Source of the DNA: a virus
Length of the DNA stretch: 51,948 nucleotides
Reading direction: 5' to 3' (one strand)
IMG/VR virus record: IMGVR_UViG_3300034407_001903
Location: 1 to 51,948 of that record
Shown: in pieces, positions 1 to 8,059 of the stretch
How the letters are laid out: the number at the start of each line of letters is the position of its first letter
How positions within the stretch are numbered: the first letter of the stretch is position 1
Translations under genes and position numbers: made by a program
The notes under the pieces: model-generated
Seen by the model: the letters and a program-made list of their open reading frames with translations, nothing else
The model's database searches: none
Told to the model about the DNA's origin: nothing

Positions 1-2
1 GA

Positions 3-827
3 AGTGCTAATAATCCAGCTCTCAAGTTGGAAAACATGGATAATGCTTTTGCAAAATGGTCAACACGTTTACAACGCATACCTGGCATTGGTAAAATTAG
101 ATGGATATTCCTATTAAATGATCTGTTTGGTGATATGGCAGGGATTGCTACAGCTATCATCGAAGAAGAAAATGAACGTGCAGAAGCAGCTGGCGAAGAA
201 TTTGACACCGTAGAAGTTACTAGTTTAATTTCAGCAGCTATATGGACACACCTTAAAGAAGTATTTCCTGCGATAGCAAGATCAGCAGCAGTGTTTATTA
301 CAACTATATGGGCAAGTACAAAAATATTGTCAAGAGTTATTAACTCAATTATGTGGGTAGTTAGAGGATTTGGTCTTGCAACTGGCCCTGGCGCTCCTAT
401 AGTTTGGTTAGGAACTTTTGCTGCACAGATTGGCCTAAGTTGGTTTATGACAACTGATTACGGCAAACAAAAAATGCGTGACGCATGGATTTGGACACTT
501 GAAGCATTGCTTCCAGGAGTAATAGGTTTAGCAGCGTCTATAGCAGTTAAAGCAGGGTTCGAATCTGCTGAAGGACTATCAGATGCAGCTCGTGCAGCTA
601 GTGAAACTATAGCAGATACACTAAAAACTCAAATGGAATCACAAGCTGAAACTATACTAAACGGTATGGATGAATTCGGCGGCGAAGTAAGTGAAGACGA
701 TGTTCAAGACATGCCGCAGGAAATTCAAGATAGACTTAATCAACAAGAACAACCAGATGCTGCACCAACTCCGGCAGCAGCAGCAAATCAAAGTTTTAAA
801 GACATTGTAGGCGCTGGTACTTGGTAA
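3..827 (+). CDS. C-terminal part of an unknown protein with several hydrophobic segments (5' end outside window)
   Basis: The reading frame is open right to the left edge of the window, so this is the 3' part of a longer gene. A TTG at 27 and an ATG at 36 are the first internal start codons, but neither has a clear Shine-Dalgarno sequence. The visible 275 residues hold three or four hydrophobic stretches (around FPAIARSAAVFITTIWAS, GAPIVWLGTFAAQIGLSWF and LLPGVIGLAASIAV). An acidic, Pro/Gln/Ala-rich tail follows, ending in FKDIVGAGTW. It lies beside the tail chaperone and tape measure genes, so a tail or hub protein, or a membrane-contacting virion protein, is possible. I do not recognise the family and assign no function. 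Confidence 0.75.
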   Translation, partial: SANNPALKLENMDNAFAKWSTRLQRIPGIGKIRWIFLLNDLFGDMAGIATAIIEEENERAEAAGEEFDTVEVTSLISAAIWTHLKEVFPAIARSAAVFITTIWASTKILSRVINSIMWVVRGFGLATGPGAPIVWLGTFAAQIGLSWFMTTDYGKQKMRDAWIWTLEALLPGVIGLAASIAVKAGFESAEGLSDAARAASETIADTLKTQMESQAETILNGMDEFGGEVSEDDVQDMPQEIQDRLNQQEQPDAAPTPAAAANQSFKDIVGAGTW

Positions 828-828
828 T

Positions 829-1880
829 TTAAATTAACGGCATTCCGGACTTATTGGTATTTTCCCAATTTTCTTTGATAATTTTATTAAGGATAGCCTT
901 GTCGGCTACATCGATATAATACATTAGGTCTTGATACTGGACACCGCCTCGCATATACCATACCAATCGGTACATTTCGTCTTTGAGGCTTTTTTCTGTT
1001 TCTTCGTACTGTTCAAGAACCGCTTCGATATCAGAGACTTCGAGATTACCTATTAGCTGCCGAAAAAACTTGAATCATCCATTGTGAACAACTGCGTGTA
1101 ACCTTTAGCGCACTCACCGCACTTGACCTCTAGCGGTTTTATTTGCTGATCTTCGTTATTTTTTTCAATTGTCTTTTTTAACAGTTCAAAATATTCTCTA
1201 TCACTTGTTAAAATAAAATCTCTTATTTGTGCTGGATCGTATTCTGAACCATCAGGTGTGATAATTTCAACAACTTGTCCTGCAATACTTTCTTCAATTA
1301 CTTGATTTAGTTTTTTATATGCAGTGTATTCAATTTCTCGCTGTTGTTCAACAGTTAGGTCTTTTTGGCTAGCAGTTTGTGCTATTAAACGTTGTGTTTC
1401 AAAAGATACTTTTTCTATAGCAGTGTATGCATCGTAAGTTAACGGATTAAGTTTAAAAGTTAGCTCGTGCATTTTAACAGTTTCTAAATACTTGCGATCA
1501 CTAAGACTTTCTAAGATATGTCCTAAATGTACTTCGTGTTTGTTTCCCTCACCGCAATGTGGGCAAGAACTGTGTTGATTATATTTTTCTCCGTAGGATG
1601 CTATGCGTATTGCTACTAACAAAAATTCAATGTCTATTATAGAAATATTGCCAGGCTCAACAATACTAGGAATACATGACTTAATTAGATTCTTAGTTGC
1701 TAGTCCACTTAACAATGCTTCTGGATTTTTCATCATAAGTTCATCAGCACCTGACATTGAGTAAATCGGTACTTCTTTGAATGTACTATTACTAGTGCCT
1801 TCTTTTACAAATCTAAATTGTGATGGAATATCAACAAAGATTTTTGGCTGTCTTTTGTGCTTGGTTAAAACCGAACTCAT
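829..1880 (-). CDS. frameshifted long form of the tail assembly chaperone (gpGT-like), about 350 residues
   Basis: If ribosomes slip back one base on TTTTTTC (plus-strand 1062-1068), translation bypasses the TAA TAG pair. It then continues for 77 codons to a stop at 829-831. The added part begins RQLIGNLEVSDIEAVLEQYE. Its middle holds WYMRGGVQYQ, and it ends NKSGMPLI. It reads as a normal helical, charged protein segment and exactly fills the otherwise empty 829-1050 stretch. It has no credible start codon or ribosome site of its own. Tail chaperone pairs made by -1 frameshifting are widely conserved in tailed phages (lambda G/GT). The expected product joins residues 1-273 of the short form to the 77-residue extension. 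Confidence 0.68.
1053..1880 (-). CDS. 26: gp26-like baseplate hub / tail assembly chaperone, short (zero-frame) form
   Basis: A 275-residue protein resembling the T4 gp26 family (Pfam T4 base plate protein). A split four-cysteine, zinc-ribbon-like arrangement is visible: CPHC near the middle and CGEC near the C-terminus. The start ATG at 1880 has an AGGAG ribosome site about 10 bases upstream. By position next to the tape measure, and by the frameshift at its end, it probably acts like lambda gpG: it binds and protects the tape measure before tail tube assembly. The frame ends with two stop codons in a row (TAA TAG) two codons after a run of six U residues. It is transcribed leftward, away from the tape measure gene. 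The gp26 family match is from memory of the family; the chaperone role is inferred from context. Confidence 0.75.
   Translation of the reverse strand: MSSVLTKHKRQPKIFVDIPSQFRFVKEGTSNSTFKEVPIYSMSGADELMMKNPEALLSGLATKNLIKSCIPSIVEPGNISIIDIEFLLVAIRIASYGEKYNQHSSCPHCGEGNKHEVHLGHILESLSDRKYLETVKMHELTFKLNPLTYDAYTAIEKVSFETQRLIAQTASQKDLTVEQQREIEYTAYKKLNQVIEESIAGQVVEIITPDGSEYDPAQIRDFILTSDREYFELLKKTIEKNNEDQQIKPLEVKCGECAKGYTQLFTMDDSSFFGS
1062..1068 (-). other. -1 programmed ribosomal frameshift slippery heptamer
   Basis: On the coding (minus) strand the codons read AGT TTT TTC GGC AGC TAA TAG. This contains T-TTT-TTC, a perfect X-XXY-YYZ heptamer in the correct phase. Slipping -1 re-pairs both tRNAs on U-rich codons and opens the 77-codon extension. 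No obvious stable stem-loop was seen just downstream, so slip efficiency cannot be judged. Confidence 0.7.
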
Positions 1881-1897
1881 CGTGTAATTCTCCTAAG

Positions 1898-1905
1898 GAT
1901 AAATA
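1898..1905 (+). promoter_or_regulatory. T4-late-like promoter (GATAAATA) for tape measure/portal operon
   Basis: GATAAATA matches 7 of 8 positions of the T4 late consensus TATAAATA. It lies 59 bases upstream of the tape measure ATG. It sits in the divergent intergenic region beside an oppositely oriented copy. Assignment rests on motif and position only. Confidence 0.55.
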
Positions 1906-1912
1906 TATAAAA

Positions 1913-1920
1913 GTATTTAT
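1913..1920 (-). promoter_or_regulatory. T4-late-like promoter (CATAAATA) for the leftward chaperone gene
   Basis: The minus strand reads CATAAATAC, 7 of 8 to the T4 late consensus, 32 bases upstream of the chaperone start codon. Together with the plus-strand site at 1898-1905 it forms a compact back-to-back promoter pair. Confidence 0.55.
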
Positions 1921-1964
1921 GCGACATAAAGTGCGCATATATCATTACTGATTAAGGAAAATTT

Positions 1965-3953
1965 ATGACAACAGACGCAGACAGTCAAGCACAACAAGAC
2001 AACGTTCGTTCAAATACTAAAGCTATTCAAGGTTGGACTACTGCGCTGTCGGGCGCAGTTACTGGCGCTACACAGTTTGCTGGCGCTCTTGTATCCGGGT
2101 CTACAAAGATCGCAGACTACACTGGTGCGCTTGGATCTATGGCAAAGGCACTTCCTATTCCAGGAATGGGCGCTCTATCTGACGGATTAAACAAAGCAGC
2201 ATCAGTTATAGACGAGATGAATGCTGGCTACAAATCACTTAGTAGATCAGGATTTTCTTTAAGAGGCTCATTGTCGGGCACAGCACTTGCAGCATCAGAT
2301 GCTGGATACAGTGTAGCAGAATTAGGCAAGTTTGCAGAAGCTAATGCTAAACAGTTAAGAATAATGGGCGGAACAGGCGGCCGCGCAACAGCAATGTTTG
2401 CACAAATGAGTGGTGACTTTGCAAACAGCTCAGAAAATTATGTAAAAGGCCTAACGGCAATTGGCTACAGCAACGAAGAAATAAACGAATCTCTAGTTAA
2501 TTTTGCATCAATTAATAGATTGCAGTTTTTAGAAAATGTAAGAACTGGAACTAGTCAAAATAGATCAGCTATGGCCTTTGCAGTGTCGATGGATAGAATG
2601 GCAACGCTAACTAACCAAAGTAGAAAAGAACTTGCAAAGAAAATGGAAGAAGATAGACGCAATGGTCGAGTGCAAGCATTCCTTGCTGGTCTAAATAAAG
2701 AGCAACAAGTAGTGTTTAACGAAGGCCTGCAAATGGCAAAACAAAACGGACCGTTAGCAGCAAAAGCATACGAAGATATGATGATGCAAGCATCTCTAAC
2801 AGGAGAAAGTGCAAATGCAGCAGCAGTGTATGGTAGCGAGTATATAGACAATTTAGCAGGACTACGTCAGCGATTGTTTAGTATCGAAGCAGGAGACAAA
2901 GCTGCCGGCGAAGCGTTTAGAACACAGTCATTGGTCATACAAGGCGAAGCAATGGATGCATTGCGCAGTCAAGGTAATATACAATTAGGTATGCTTAGAG
3001 GGAACGGTGGGATAATAAAAGATATCCAAGATGCCCTTGCCGGAAGCGTAGACATGTATGATCAAATTTCGTTAGTACAAGCACAATCTAGTACATCACT
3101 AACTAGCGCACAAGCTAGACTTCGAATGATGCAAATGACTGACCAAGAGTTAAGACAAGCAGGATTAACTAAAGATGCAGAAGGTAACATTAAAGTAGCA
3201 GGAGCAGCTGATGCTGCAACAGATGCAGTTAGCTCGTTTGAATCAACTATGGCAACAGCTTCTCGAGCAGTACGAACAGAATTAATAACCACACTGTTAG
3301 GGCCAGCAGGAGTTGGTGAAGAACTACGAGAATTTGCTAGAGATTTAGATTCAACTAGAGTAAAAGTTACTGAAGACATTGCAAAGTTTGGTACTACCTT
3401 TAGAGAAGAAGCTGCTAGAATAGCAGGTGCATATAACACTACTAACGTCGAAACTGGAGTATTAACTGGTCGAGAAGCAGTGCAAAACGCAATCGGCGCA
3501 GGCAATAGCAACGAAGCTAACCAAACTGGCCGTGTACAACGTATACCAAACAACGAAACAAGTAACGATGCTCGCGGCACTGATAACAATATGTTTGGCG
3601 GCATGATGGATGCACTAAGACCAAGTATAGTAGGCGAGCGTGGACCTGAGTTTCTTATTCCAAAAGGTGCTAACAATTTAATTGCAACTGCTCAAACAAT
3701 GGCAAAACAAATTGCACCACAGATGCAACAAATGGCAGAACAGATGCGTCCACAAATGGAACAGATGGCTGCACAATTTGAGCCACAATTAAAACAAATG
3801 GCAAGTCAATTTCAACAGAGCTCTCCAGAAATGGGCCAGCAGATGGAAGTTATGATGGCACAACTAAACGGCAAGTTTGATCAATTGTTGAATGCATACA
3901 AAGACAACACACGCGAAATCAGACGAAGCGGCGGAAACGTATATAGGACATAA
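1965..3953 (+). CDS. tail tape measure protein
   Basis: A 662-residue Ala/Gly/Gln-rich protein with an AAGGA ribosome site before its ATG. Residues about 20-110 hold small hydrophobic segments (such as GATQFAGALVSG), and the rest is mostly helical. Near the C-terminus the motif GERGPEFLIPKG is the Gly-Pro-Glu motif commonly found near the end of phage tape measure proteins. A Gln/Met heptad-like region follows (repeats of QMAEQM, QMAAQF, QMASQF). The protein would sit inside the tail tube, set tail length and be ejected with the DNA. At about 0.15 nm per residue it predicts a tail near 100 nm, close to T4. The divergent gp26-like chaperone beside it supports the call. The alternative is another Ala-rich baseplate hub protein. 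Confidence 0.75.
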   Translation: MTTDADSQAQQDNVRSNTKAIQGWTTALSGAVTGATQFAGALVSGSTKIADYTGALGSMAKALPIPGMGALSDGLNKAASVIDEMNAGYKSLSRSGFSLRGSLSGTALAASDAGYSVAELGKFAEANAKQLRIMGGTGGRATAMFAQMSGDFANSSENYVKGLTAIGYSNEEINESLVNFASINRLQFLENVRTGTSQNRSAMAFAVSMDRMATLTNQSRKELAKKMEEDRRNGRVQAFLAGLNKEQQVVFNEGLQMAKQNGPLAAKAYEDMMMQASLTGESANAAAVYGSEYIDNLAGLRQRLFSIEAGDKAAGEAFRTQSLVIQGEAMDALRSQGNIQLGMLRGNGGIIKDIQDALAGSVDMYDQISLVQAQSSTSLTSAQARLRMMQMTDQELRQAGLTKDAEGNIKVAGAADAATDAVSSFESTMATASRAVRTELITTLLGPAGVGEELREFARDLDSTRVKVTEDIAKFGTTFREEAARIAGAYNTTNVETGVLTGREAVQNAIGAGNSNEANQTGRVQRIPNNETSNDARGTDNNMFGGMMDALRPSIVGERGPEFLIPKGANNLIATAQTMAKQIAPQMQQMAEQMRPQMEQMAAQFEPQLKQMASQFQQSSPEMGQQMEVMMAQLNGKFDQLLNAYKDNTREIRRSGGNVYRT

Positions 3954-3961
3954 GTAATAAC

Positions 3962-5707
3962 ATGAGCTGGAAAAAATATTTTACACCTGTACCAACAGGA
4001 AATCAAGAAGGAACATATAGCCCGTTGGGTAACGGCGCTAATGCTAGTCGACCAGGGCCAGCACGTTCAAATTATTCAAGCTACTTACCAGATGTATACA
4101 CTGGTAGTCCAAATCGTGTTGAACGCTATGGTCAGTACGAAACAATGGACAGCGACAGTGAAGTTAATGCTGCACTAGACATTTTAGCAGAATTTTGCAC
4201 ACAAAAGAATACAAGCAATAAAACTCCATTTACCTTAGACTTTAAAGAAAAAGCTACAAATTCTGAAATTAGAATTCTAAAGCAGTACTTACAGCAATGG
4301 AGTAAGTTACAAAACTTTGAAACTCGTATGTTCCGTATGATACGTAATGTATTCAAATACGGTGATTCATTTTTTATTCGTGATCCTGAAACTAAAAAAT
4401 GGTTTTATGTTGATCCAGCAAAAATAACTAAAATTATTGTTAATGAAAGCGAAGGTAAGAAGCCCGAGCAGTATGTTGTTAAAGACCTTAACATTAATTT
4501 TGGCAACTTAGTTGCTACTACACTAAGCACTGATCCGGGCGGATCAACTAGTTCTGGACATTCGGGATACTTCCAAGGCGGCGCAAAAGGTATGGCAGGT
4601 TCTGCTCCAAGTAGCGCATCAACTGGTTCACGTTTTGAAACATCACAACAAGAAGTTGCAGTTGATGCTGAACACGTTGTGCATTTAAGTTTATCAGAAG
4701 GACTAGACAACAACTATCCATTTGGTAACAGTTTACTTGAAACAATCTTTAAAGTATACAAGCAAAAAGAATTGCTTGAAGATGCTATTATTATCTATCG
4801 TGTACAACGTGCGCCAGAACGTAGAGTATTTTATGTAGACGTAGGCAACATGCCAAGTCACCTTGCTATGAACTTTGTTGAACGTGTTAAGAACGAAATT
4901 CATCAAAGACGTATTCCGTCACAAACAGGCGGCGGCACTAATGTTATTGACAGTAGTTACAATCCGTTGTCAATCAACGAAGACTACTTCTTCCCACAAA
5001 CAGCTGAAGGACGTGGTTCTAAAGTTGAAACACTGCCGGGCGGTACTAACCTTGGAGAGATTGACGATCTCAAATACTTTACTAACAAACTAGTACGTGG
5101 ACTGCGTATTCCTAGTAGCTACTTACCTACAGCAGCAGATGACGGACAAAGTCAGTTTAGTGACGGTCGTGTAGGAACAGCATACATTCAAGAGCTACGC
5201 TTTAATACCTACTGCGAACGCTTACAGAGCTTAGTACAAAGCAAGTTTGATGAAGAATTTAAATTATATATTCTTGAAAAAGGCGTAAATGTTGATACTA
5301 GTGTGTTTGAACTAGGATTTCAACCTCCTAAGAACTTTGCAAGCTATCGTCAAGCAGAACTAGATAACAACCGTATTGGTACATTTACACAGTTACAACA
5401 GATTCCTTATATGAGCCAACGTTTTGCACTACAGCGTTTCTTAGGTCTTAGCGACGAAGAAATTGCAGAAAATGAAAGACTATGGCGAGAAGAAAATGAT
5501 GAAAATCTAAATCTTCCAACTGATGCTAGTGGTGAACTAAGAAGCGCAGGCATTAGTGCAGGTGCTATTAGTGCAGACTTAGGAGCAGCCGAAACAGCAG
5601 CACCTGATGCAGAAGCAGCACCTGAAGCCGGCGGACTAGGTGATACAGGTGAAACTCCAGCGCCTGGCGCAGCGCCAACAGGTCCTGGCCCTGGCGAAAA
5701 CGTATAA
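3962..5707 (+). CDS. 20: portal vertex protein (gp20)
   Basis: 581 residues, slightly longer than T4 gp20 (524). Recognisable portal features are the N-terminal block VERYGQYETMDSDSEVNAAL with ALDILAEFCTQ, the IYRVQRAPERRVFYVDVGNM segment, and the YFTNKLVRGLRIPSSYLP segment in the clip/crown-facing half. The dodecameric ring forms the head vertex through which DNA is packaged, and it joins the neck. The C-terminal 60 residues are low-complexity, rich in Ala, Pro, Glu and Gly. It follows the tape measure stop by eight bases and leads directly into the prohead core genes, matching the T4 order 20-67-68-21-22-23. Confidence 0.95.
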   Translation: MSWKKYFTPVPTGNQEGTYSPLGNGANASRPGPARSNYSSYLPDVYTGSPNRVERYGQYETMDSDSEVNAALDILAEFCTQKNTSNKTPFTLDFKEKATNSEIRILKQYLQQWSKLQNFETRMFRMIRNVFKYGDSFFIRDPETKKWFYVDPAKITKIIVNESEGKKPEQYVVKDLNINFGNLVATTLSTDPGGSTSSGHSGYFQGGAKGMAGSAPSSASTGSRFETSQQEVAVDAEHVVHLSLSEGLDNNYPFGNSLLETIFKVYKQKELLEDAIIIYRVQRAPERRVFYVDVGNMPSHLAMNFVERVKNEIHQRRIPSQTGGGTNVIDSSYNPLSINEDYFFPQTAEGRGSKVETLPGGTNLGEIDDLKYFTNKLVRGLRIPSSYLPTAADDGQSQFSDGRVGTAYIQELRFNTYCERLQSLVQSKFDEEFKLYILEKGVNVDTSVFELGFQPPKNFASYRQAELDNNRIGTFTQLQQIPYMSQRFALQRFLGLSDEEIAENERLWREENDENLNLPTDASGELRSAGISAGAISADLGAAETAAPDAEAAPEAGGLGDTGETPAPGAAPTGPGPGENV

Positions 5708-5710
5708 GAG

Positions 5711-5718
5711 GATAAATA
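5711..5718 (+). promoter_or_regulatory. possible T4-late-like promoter (GATAAATA) inside head operon
   Basis: GATAAATA lies between the portal stop and the gp67-like start at 5724. It is too close to give that gene a leader with a ribosome site, so it would mainly serve later genes. The AGAGGA just before it may be the gp67-like ribosome site, so this could be a chance match. Confidence 0.3.
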
Positions 5719-5723
5719 ATTAC

Positions 5724-5963
5724 ATGATACTTAGAGAACTCTTTTACTTTGATAAAGACACATTAGAAATGAGTAATGACGGACGTTATACTCCTGAAAA
5801 CGATTCTGATGTGATTAAAAAAAGTGACACACGCAAAACACGATTAACTCTAGAGCAGATTAATCAATTGCGTGTTGCTTCCGACCTACACGAACAAGAA
5901 AAAGAAGCAGAGCTAGAGTTTGTTAGACAAATGTACGGCGTACCAGCACAGCCAGGTATGTAA
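5724..5963 (+). CDS. 67: small prohead core protein, gp67-like
   Basis: A 79-residue charged protein starting MILRELFYFDKD. The central TRKTRLTLEQINQLR block and C-terminal EAELEFVRQMYGVPAQPGM resemble the small protein encoded between portal and protease in marine T4-like phages. In T4 this place holds gp67, an internal core (scaffold) component cleaved by gp21. I chose ATG 5724 because AGAGGA lies about 10 bases upstream and because an earlier in-frame start would lie inside the portal gene. It overlaps the next start by one base. Assignment is mostly by position and size. Confidence 0.6.
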   Translation: MILRELFYFDKDTLEMSNDGRYTPENDSDVIKKSDTRKTRLTLEQINQLRVASDLHEQEKEAELEFVRQMYGVPAQPGM

Positions 5964-6565
5964 TGTTATCCTTTGTATTAGGTAACGGAAACTCTCGAAA
6001 AGAATTTAATGTAAAGCACTACAAGCAATATGGAAACATATATGGCTGTAATGCAATTTATCGCGACGAATTAGTTGATTATCTAGTTGCAGTAGATCCA
6101 CCCATGGTTCAAGAGATAATTGACAATAAGGCCCATCTTTTAACCAAGTTCTATACTAGAGAACATAGGCGCTTTACTGAAATCCCTAATATAAACATTA
6201 TTCCAAAACGTCTAGGATGGAGTAGCGGTCCTACAGCATTATGGCTTGCTAGTCATAATAAATCGTCAAGTATCTGTTTAGTAGGATTTGATTTTCAAAG
6301 TAATATAAATACTATTAATAACATATACAGCGGAACTAAAAACTACAAGCCTACAGAAAGCCCAGCAACCTATTTTGGCAACTGGATTAAGCAGGTACAA
6401 CTAACTGTTAGGGATAATCCTAACATAAATTATTATAGGTTAATAACGAAAGAACATAGGTTTACACCCCCGGAATTATTAAGATATTCTAATTTTTCCA
6501 ATATCACATACGAAAAATTGCTTGAAAAATTTAAAATGGCTCGTTTTGAGCCTATTTCAGAGTAG
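5963..6565 (+). CDS. MptE/DUF115-like Rossmann protein (possible glycosyltransferase-type enzyme)
   Basis: 200 residues. The N-terminus reads LSFVLGNGNSRKEF, a Rossmann-type glycine turn. It is followed by YGCNAIYRDE, LVAVDP and, later, SICLVGFDFQS. This pattern recalls the DUF115/6-hydroxymethylpterin pyrophosphokinase MptE-like family, which is often linked to surface glycan or flagellin glycosylation loci in bacteria. Its start overlaps the stop of the gp67-like gene (TAATG), so it is translated with the head genes. It has no counterpart in the T4 head operon. Possible roles are virion glycosylation or nucleotide-sugar handling, both inferred. The family call is from motif memory and is only moderate. 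Confidence 0.45.
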   Translation: MLSFVLGNGNSRKEFNVKHYKQYGNIYGCNAIYRDELVDYLVAVDPPMVQEIIDNKAHLLTKFYTREHRRFTEIPNINIIPKRLGWSSGPTALWLASHNKSSSICLVGFDFQSNINTINNIYSGTKNYKPTESPATYFGNWIKQVQLTVRDNPNINYYRLITKEHRFTPPELLRYSNFSNITYEKLLEKFKMARFEPISE

Positions 6566-6579
6566 TTTATTGTATAGAT

Positions 6580-6587
6580 AGTAAATA
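6580..6587 (+). promoter_or_regulatory. weak late-promoter-like site before the acidic core gene
   Basis: AGTAAATA followed by C resembles the ATAAATAC sites elsewhere in the window but has a G at position 2. It lies in a 66-base non-coding gap, 45 bases before the start at 6632, which has a good GGAG ribosome site. This is a low-confidence motif match. Confidence 0.25.
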
Positions 6588-6631
6588 CTTATTGACAGCC
6601 TTGTAATATTACGAACATATAGGAGAGAACA

Positions 6632-7402
6632 ATGACTGATCGTACAAAATTTGAAAAAATGCTTGAACTCCTTATCAACGAAGACCGTGACGCAGCTGAA
6701 GAGCTATTTCACGAGATTGTTGTAGAGAAATCAAGAGATATTTATGAAGGTCTACTAGAAACTGATCTAGAAGACGAAGACATCGACGAAGCTACTGATG
6801 AAGAAGTGGATGAAGATGAAGAAGCAGTTGAAGAATCAACTGACGAAGAATTAGACGAATTTGAAATCGAAGCTGGAGATCCAGCAGACGATATGATCGC
6901 TGACATCGAAATGGGTGATGGCGATGATGAAGAGGCAGATATGGACGACGAAGGCGACGAAGGCGAAGAAGCTGGAGAAGAAGAAATCGAAGACCGTATT
7001 GAAGACCTCGAAGATGCCCTAGACGAGCTATCAAGAGAATTCCAAGCAATGCTCGGCGGTGACGAAGAAGCACCAGCTGATGACATGGAAGGCGACATGG
7101 CAGACATGGGCGACGAAGCAGGTGAAGATGACATGGAAGAAGAATCTTTCGAGTTTGAATCAACTGAAACAGACGGCGAACAGCTAGACGAGTACACGCA
7201 AAAAGTTGCTGAGCCAAAAGGCGAAGACAACAAAGCAACATCACCAGTAGCTAAAAAGAACGATATGGGCGGCACTGCTGCAAACATCGCAAAAGGTTCT
7301 GCAGAAGAAAAGGGCAGCAAAGCTGCTGCTGCTAAAGTAGACGATGCTGGCAATGTAAATAAATCAGGTAACGCAAAAGCACCTGGTTACTCAAAAGCGT
7401 AA
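6632..7402 (+). CDS. 68: highly acidic prohead core protein (gp68-like)
   Basis: 256 residues. The N-terminal 40 (KFEKMLELLINEDRDAAEEL then FHEIVVEKSRDIYE) look like the conserved start of T4-type prohead core proteins. The middle 130 residues are almost all Asp, Glu, Gly and Ala, and the C-terminal 60 turn Lys/Ala rich. Its place between portal and protease fits a gp68-type internal core protein, which fills the prohead with gp22 and is degraded by gp21 during maturation. The Asp/Glu block codes for a spurious Ser-rich frame on the other strand. The gp67 versus gp68 naming is by position. Confidence 0.6.
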   Translation: MTDRTKFEKMLELLINEDRDAAEELFHEIVVEKSRDIYEGLLETDLEDEDIDEATDEEVDEDEEAVEESTDEELDEFEIEAGDPADDMIADIEMGDGDDEEADMDDEGDEGEEAGEEEIEDRIEDLEDALDELSREFQAMLGGDEEAPADDMEGDMADMGDEAGEDDMEEESFEFESTETDGEQLDEYTQKVAEPKGEDNKATSPVAKKNDMGGTAANIAKGSAEEKGSKAAAAKVDDAGNVNKSGNAKAPGYSKA

Positions 7403-7421
7403 GCCTAAGGAGAACTTGAAG

Positions 7422-8045
7422 ATGAATGTACTCCAAGAGAATTTGACATTTGATCAAGCGAATATGATCGTTGAGACTGCTGAAGAAGGAAAAGATCTTC
7501 ACATGAGCGGTATCTTCATCCAAGGTGGTGTAAGAAATGCCAATCAGCGTGTTTATCCTGTAAACGAAATCGGCAGGGCTGTCAAAACTCTTAACGAGCA
7601 GATCGAGGGGGGATATTCAGTTCTTGGCGAAGTAGATCATCCGCAAGGTCTTAATGTAAACTTAGATCGTGTAAGCCATATGATCACAAAAATGTGGATG
7701 GATGGCCCAAACGGTTATGGAAAACTAAAACTTATTCCAACACCAATGGGGTCTCTAGTAAAAACAATGCTAGAGGCCGGTGTTAAACTTGGTGTAAGTT
7801 CGAGAGGTTCCGGGAACGTAAGTGAAGACGGTTCCGGAGAGGTTAGCGACTTTGAAATTATTACAGTTGATGTAGTTGCTCAACCAAGTGCTCCAGGTGC
7901 CTACCCTACACCAATTTATGAGCATCTTATGAATACCACGGGTGGGTATAAGGCATTTAGAACAGCACAAGAACTTAGGGAAGATACTAAGGCACAACAA
8001 TATCTTAAGAATCAGTTGGTGAATATCATCAACGGGCTCCGATAA
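7422..8045 (+). CDS. 21: prohead core scaffold and maturation protease (gp21)
   Basis: 207 residues, the usual size for gp21. Catalytic motifs of the herpesvirus-assemblin-like serine protease family are visible: His73 in GEVDHP, His86 in VSHMI, and Ser in GVSSRGSG around residues 124-131. It cleaves scaffold, core and capsid proteins, generally after [I/L]-x-E, before DNA packaging. I start at ATG 7422, nine bases after AAGGAG, rather than the in-frame TTG six bases earlier, which would sit only three bases from the ribosome site. It lies between the acidic core gene and gp22, as in T4. Confidence 0.93.
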   Translation: MNVLQENLTFDQANMIVETAEEGKDLHMSGIFIQGGVRNANQRVYPVNEIGRAVKTLNEQIEGGYSVLGEVDHPQGLNVNLDRVSHMITKMWMDGPNGYGKLKLIPTPMGSLVKTMLEAGVKLGVSSRGSGNVSEDGSGEVSDFEIITVDVVAQPSAPGAYPTPIYEHLMNTTGGYKAFRTAQELREDTKAQQYLKNQLVNIINGLR

Positions 8046-8059
8046 ACGAGGAGAAACAC

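Noticed and set aside
27-827. TTG 27 as the true start of the first gene
   Set aside because: The frame is open through the window edge and there is no ribosome site before the TTG, so the gene most likely begins upstream.
4875-5093. 72-codon plus-strand frame within the portal gene
   Set aside because: Shadow frame inside conserved gp20 sequence.
6594-6622. TTGACA followed 17 bases later by ACATAT as a sigma70 promoter before the acidic core gene
   Set aside because: The -35 is perfect but the -10 is poor, and this is a late head operon; kept only as a remark beside the late-like site at 6580.
6742-7353. 203-codon Ser-rich frame on the minus strand
   Set aside because: It is the antisense shadow of the Asp/Glu codon runs of the acidic core protein; low-complexity with no start signal.
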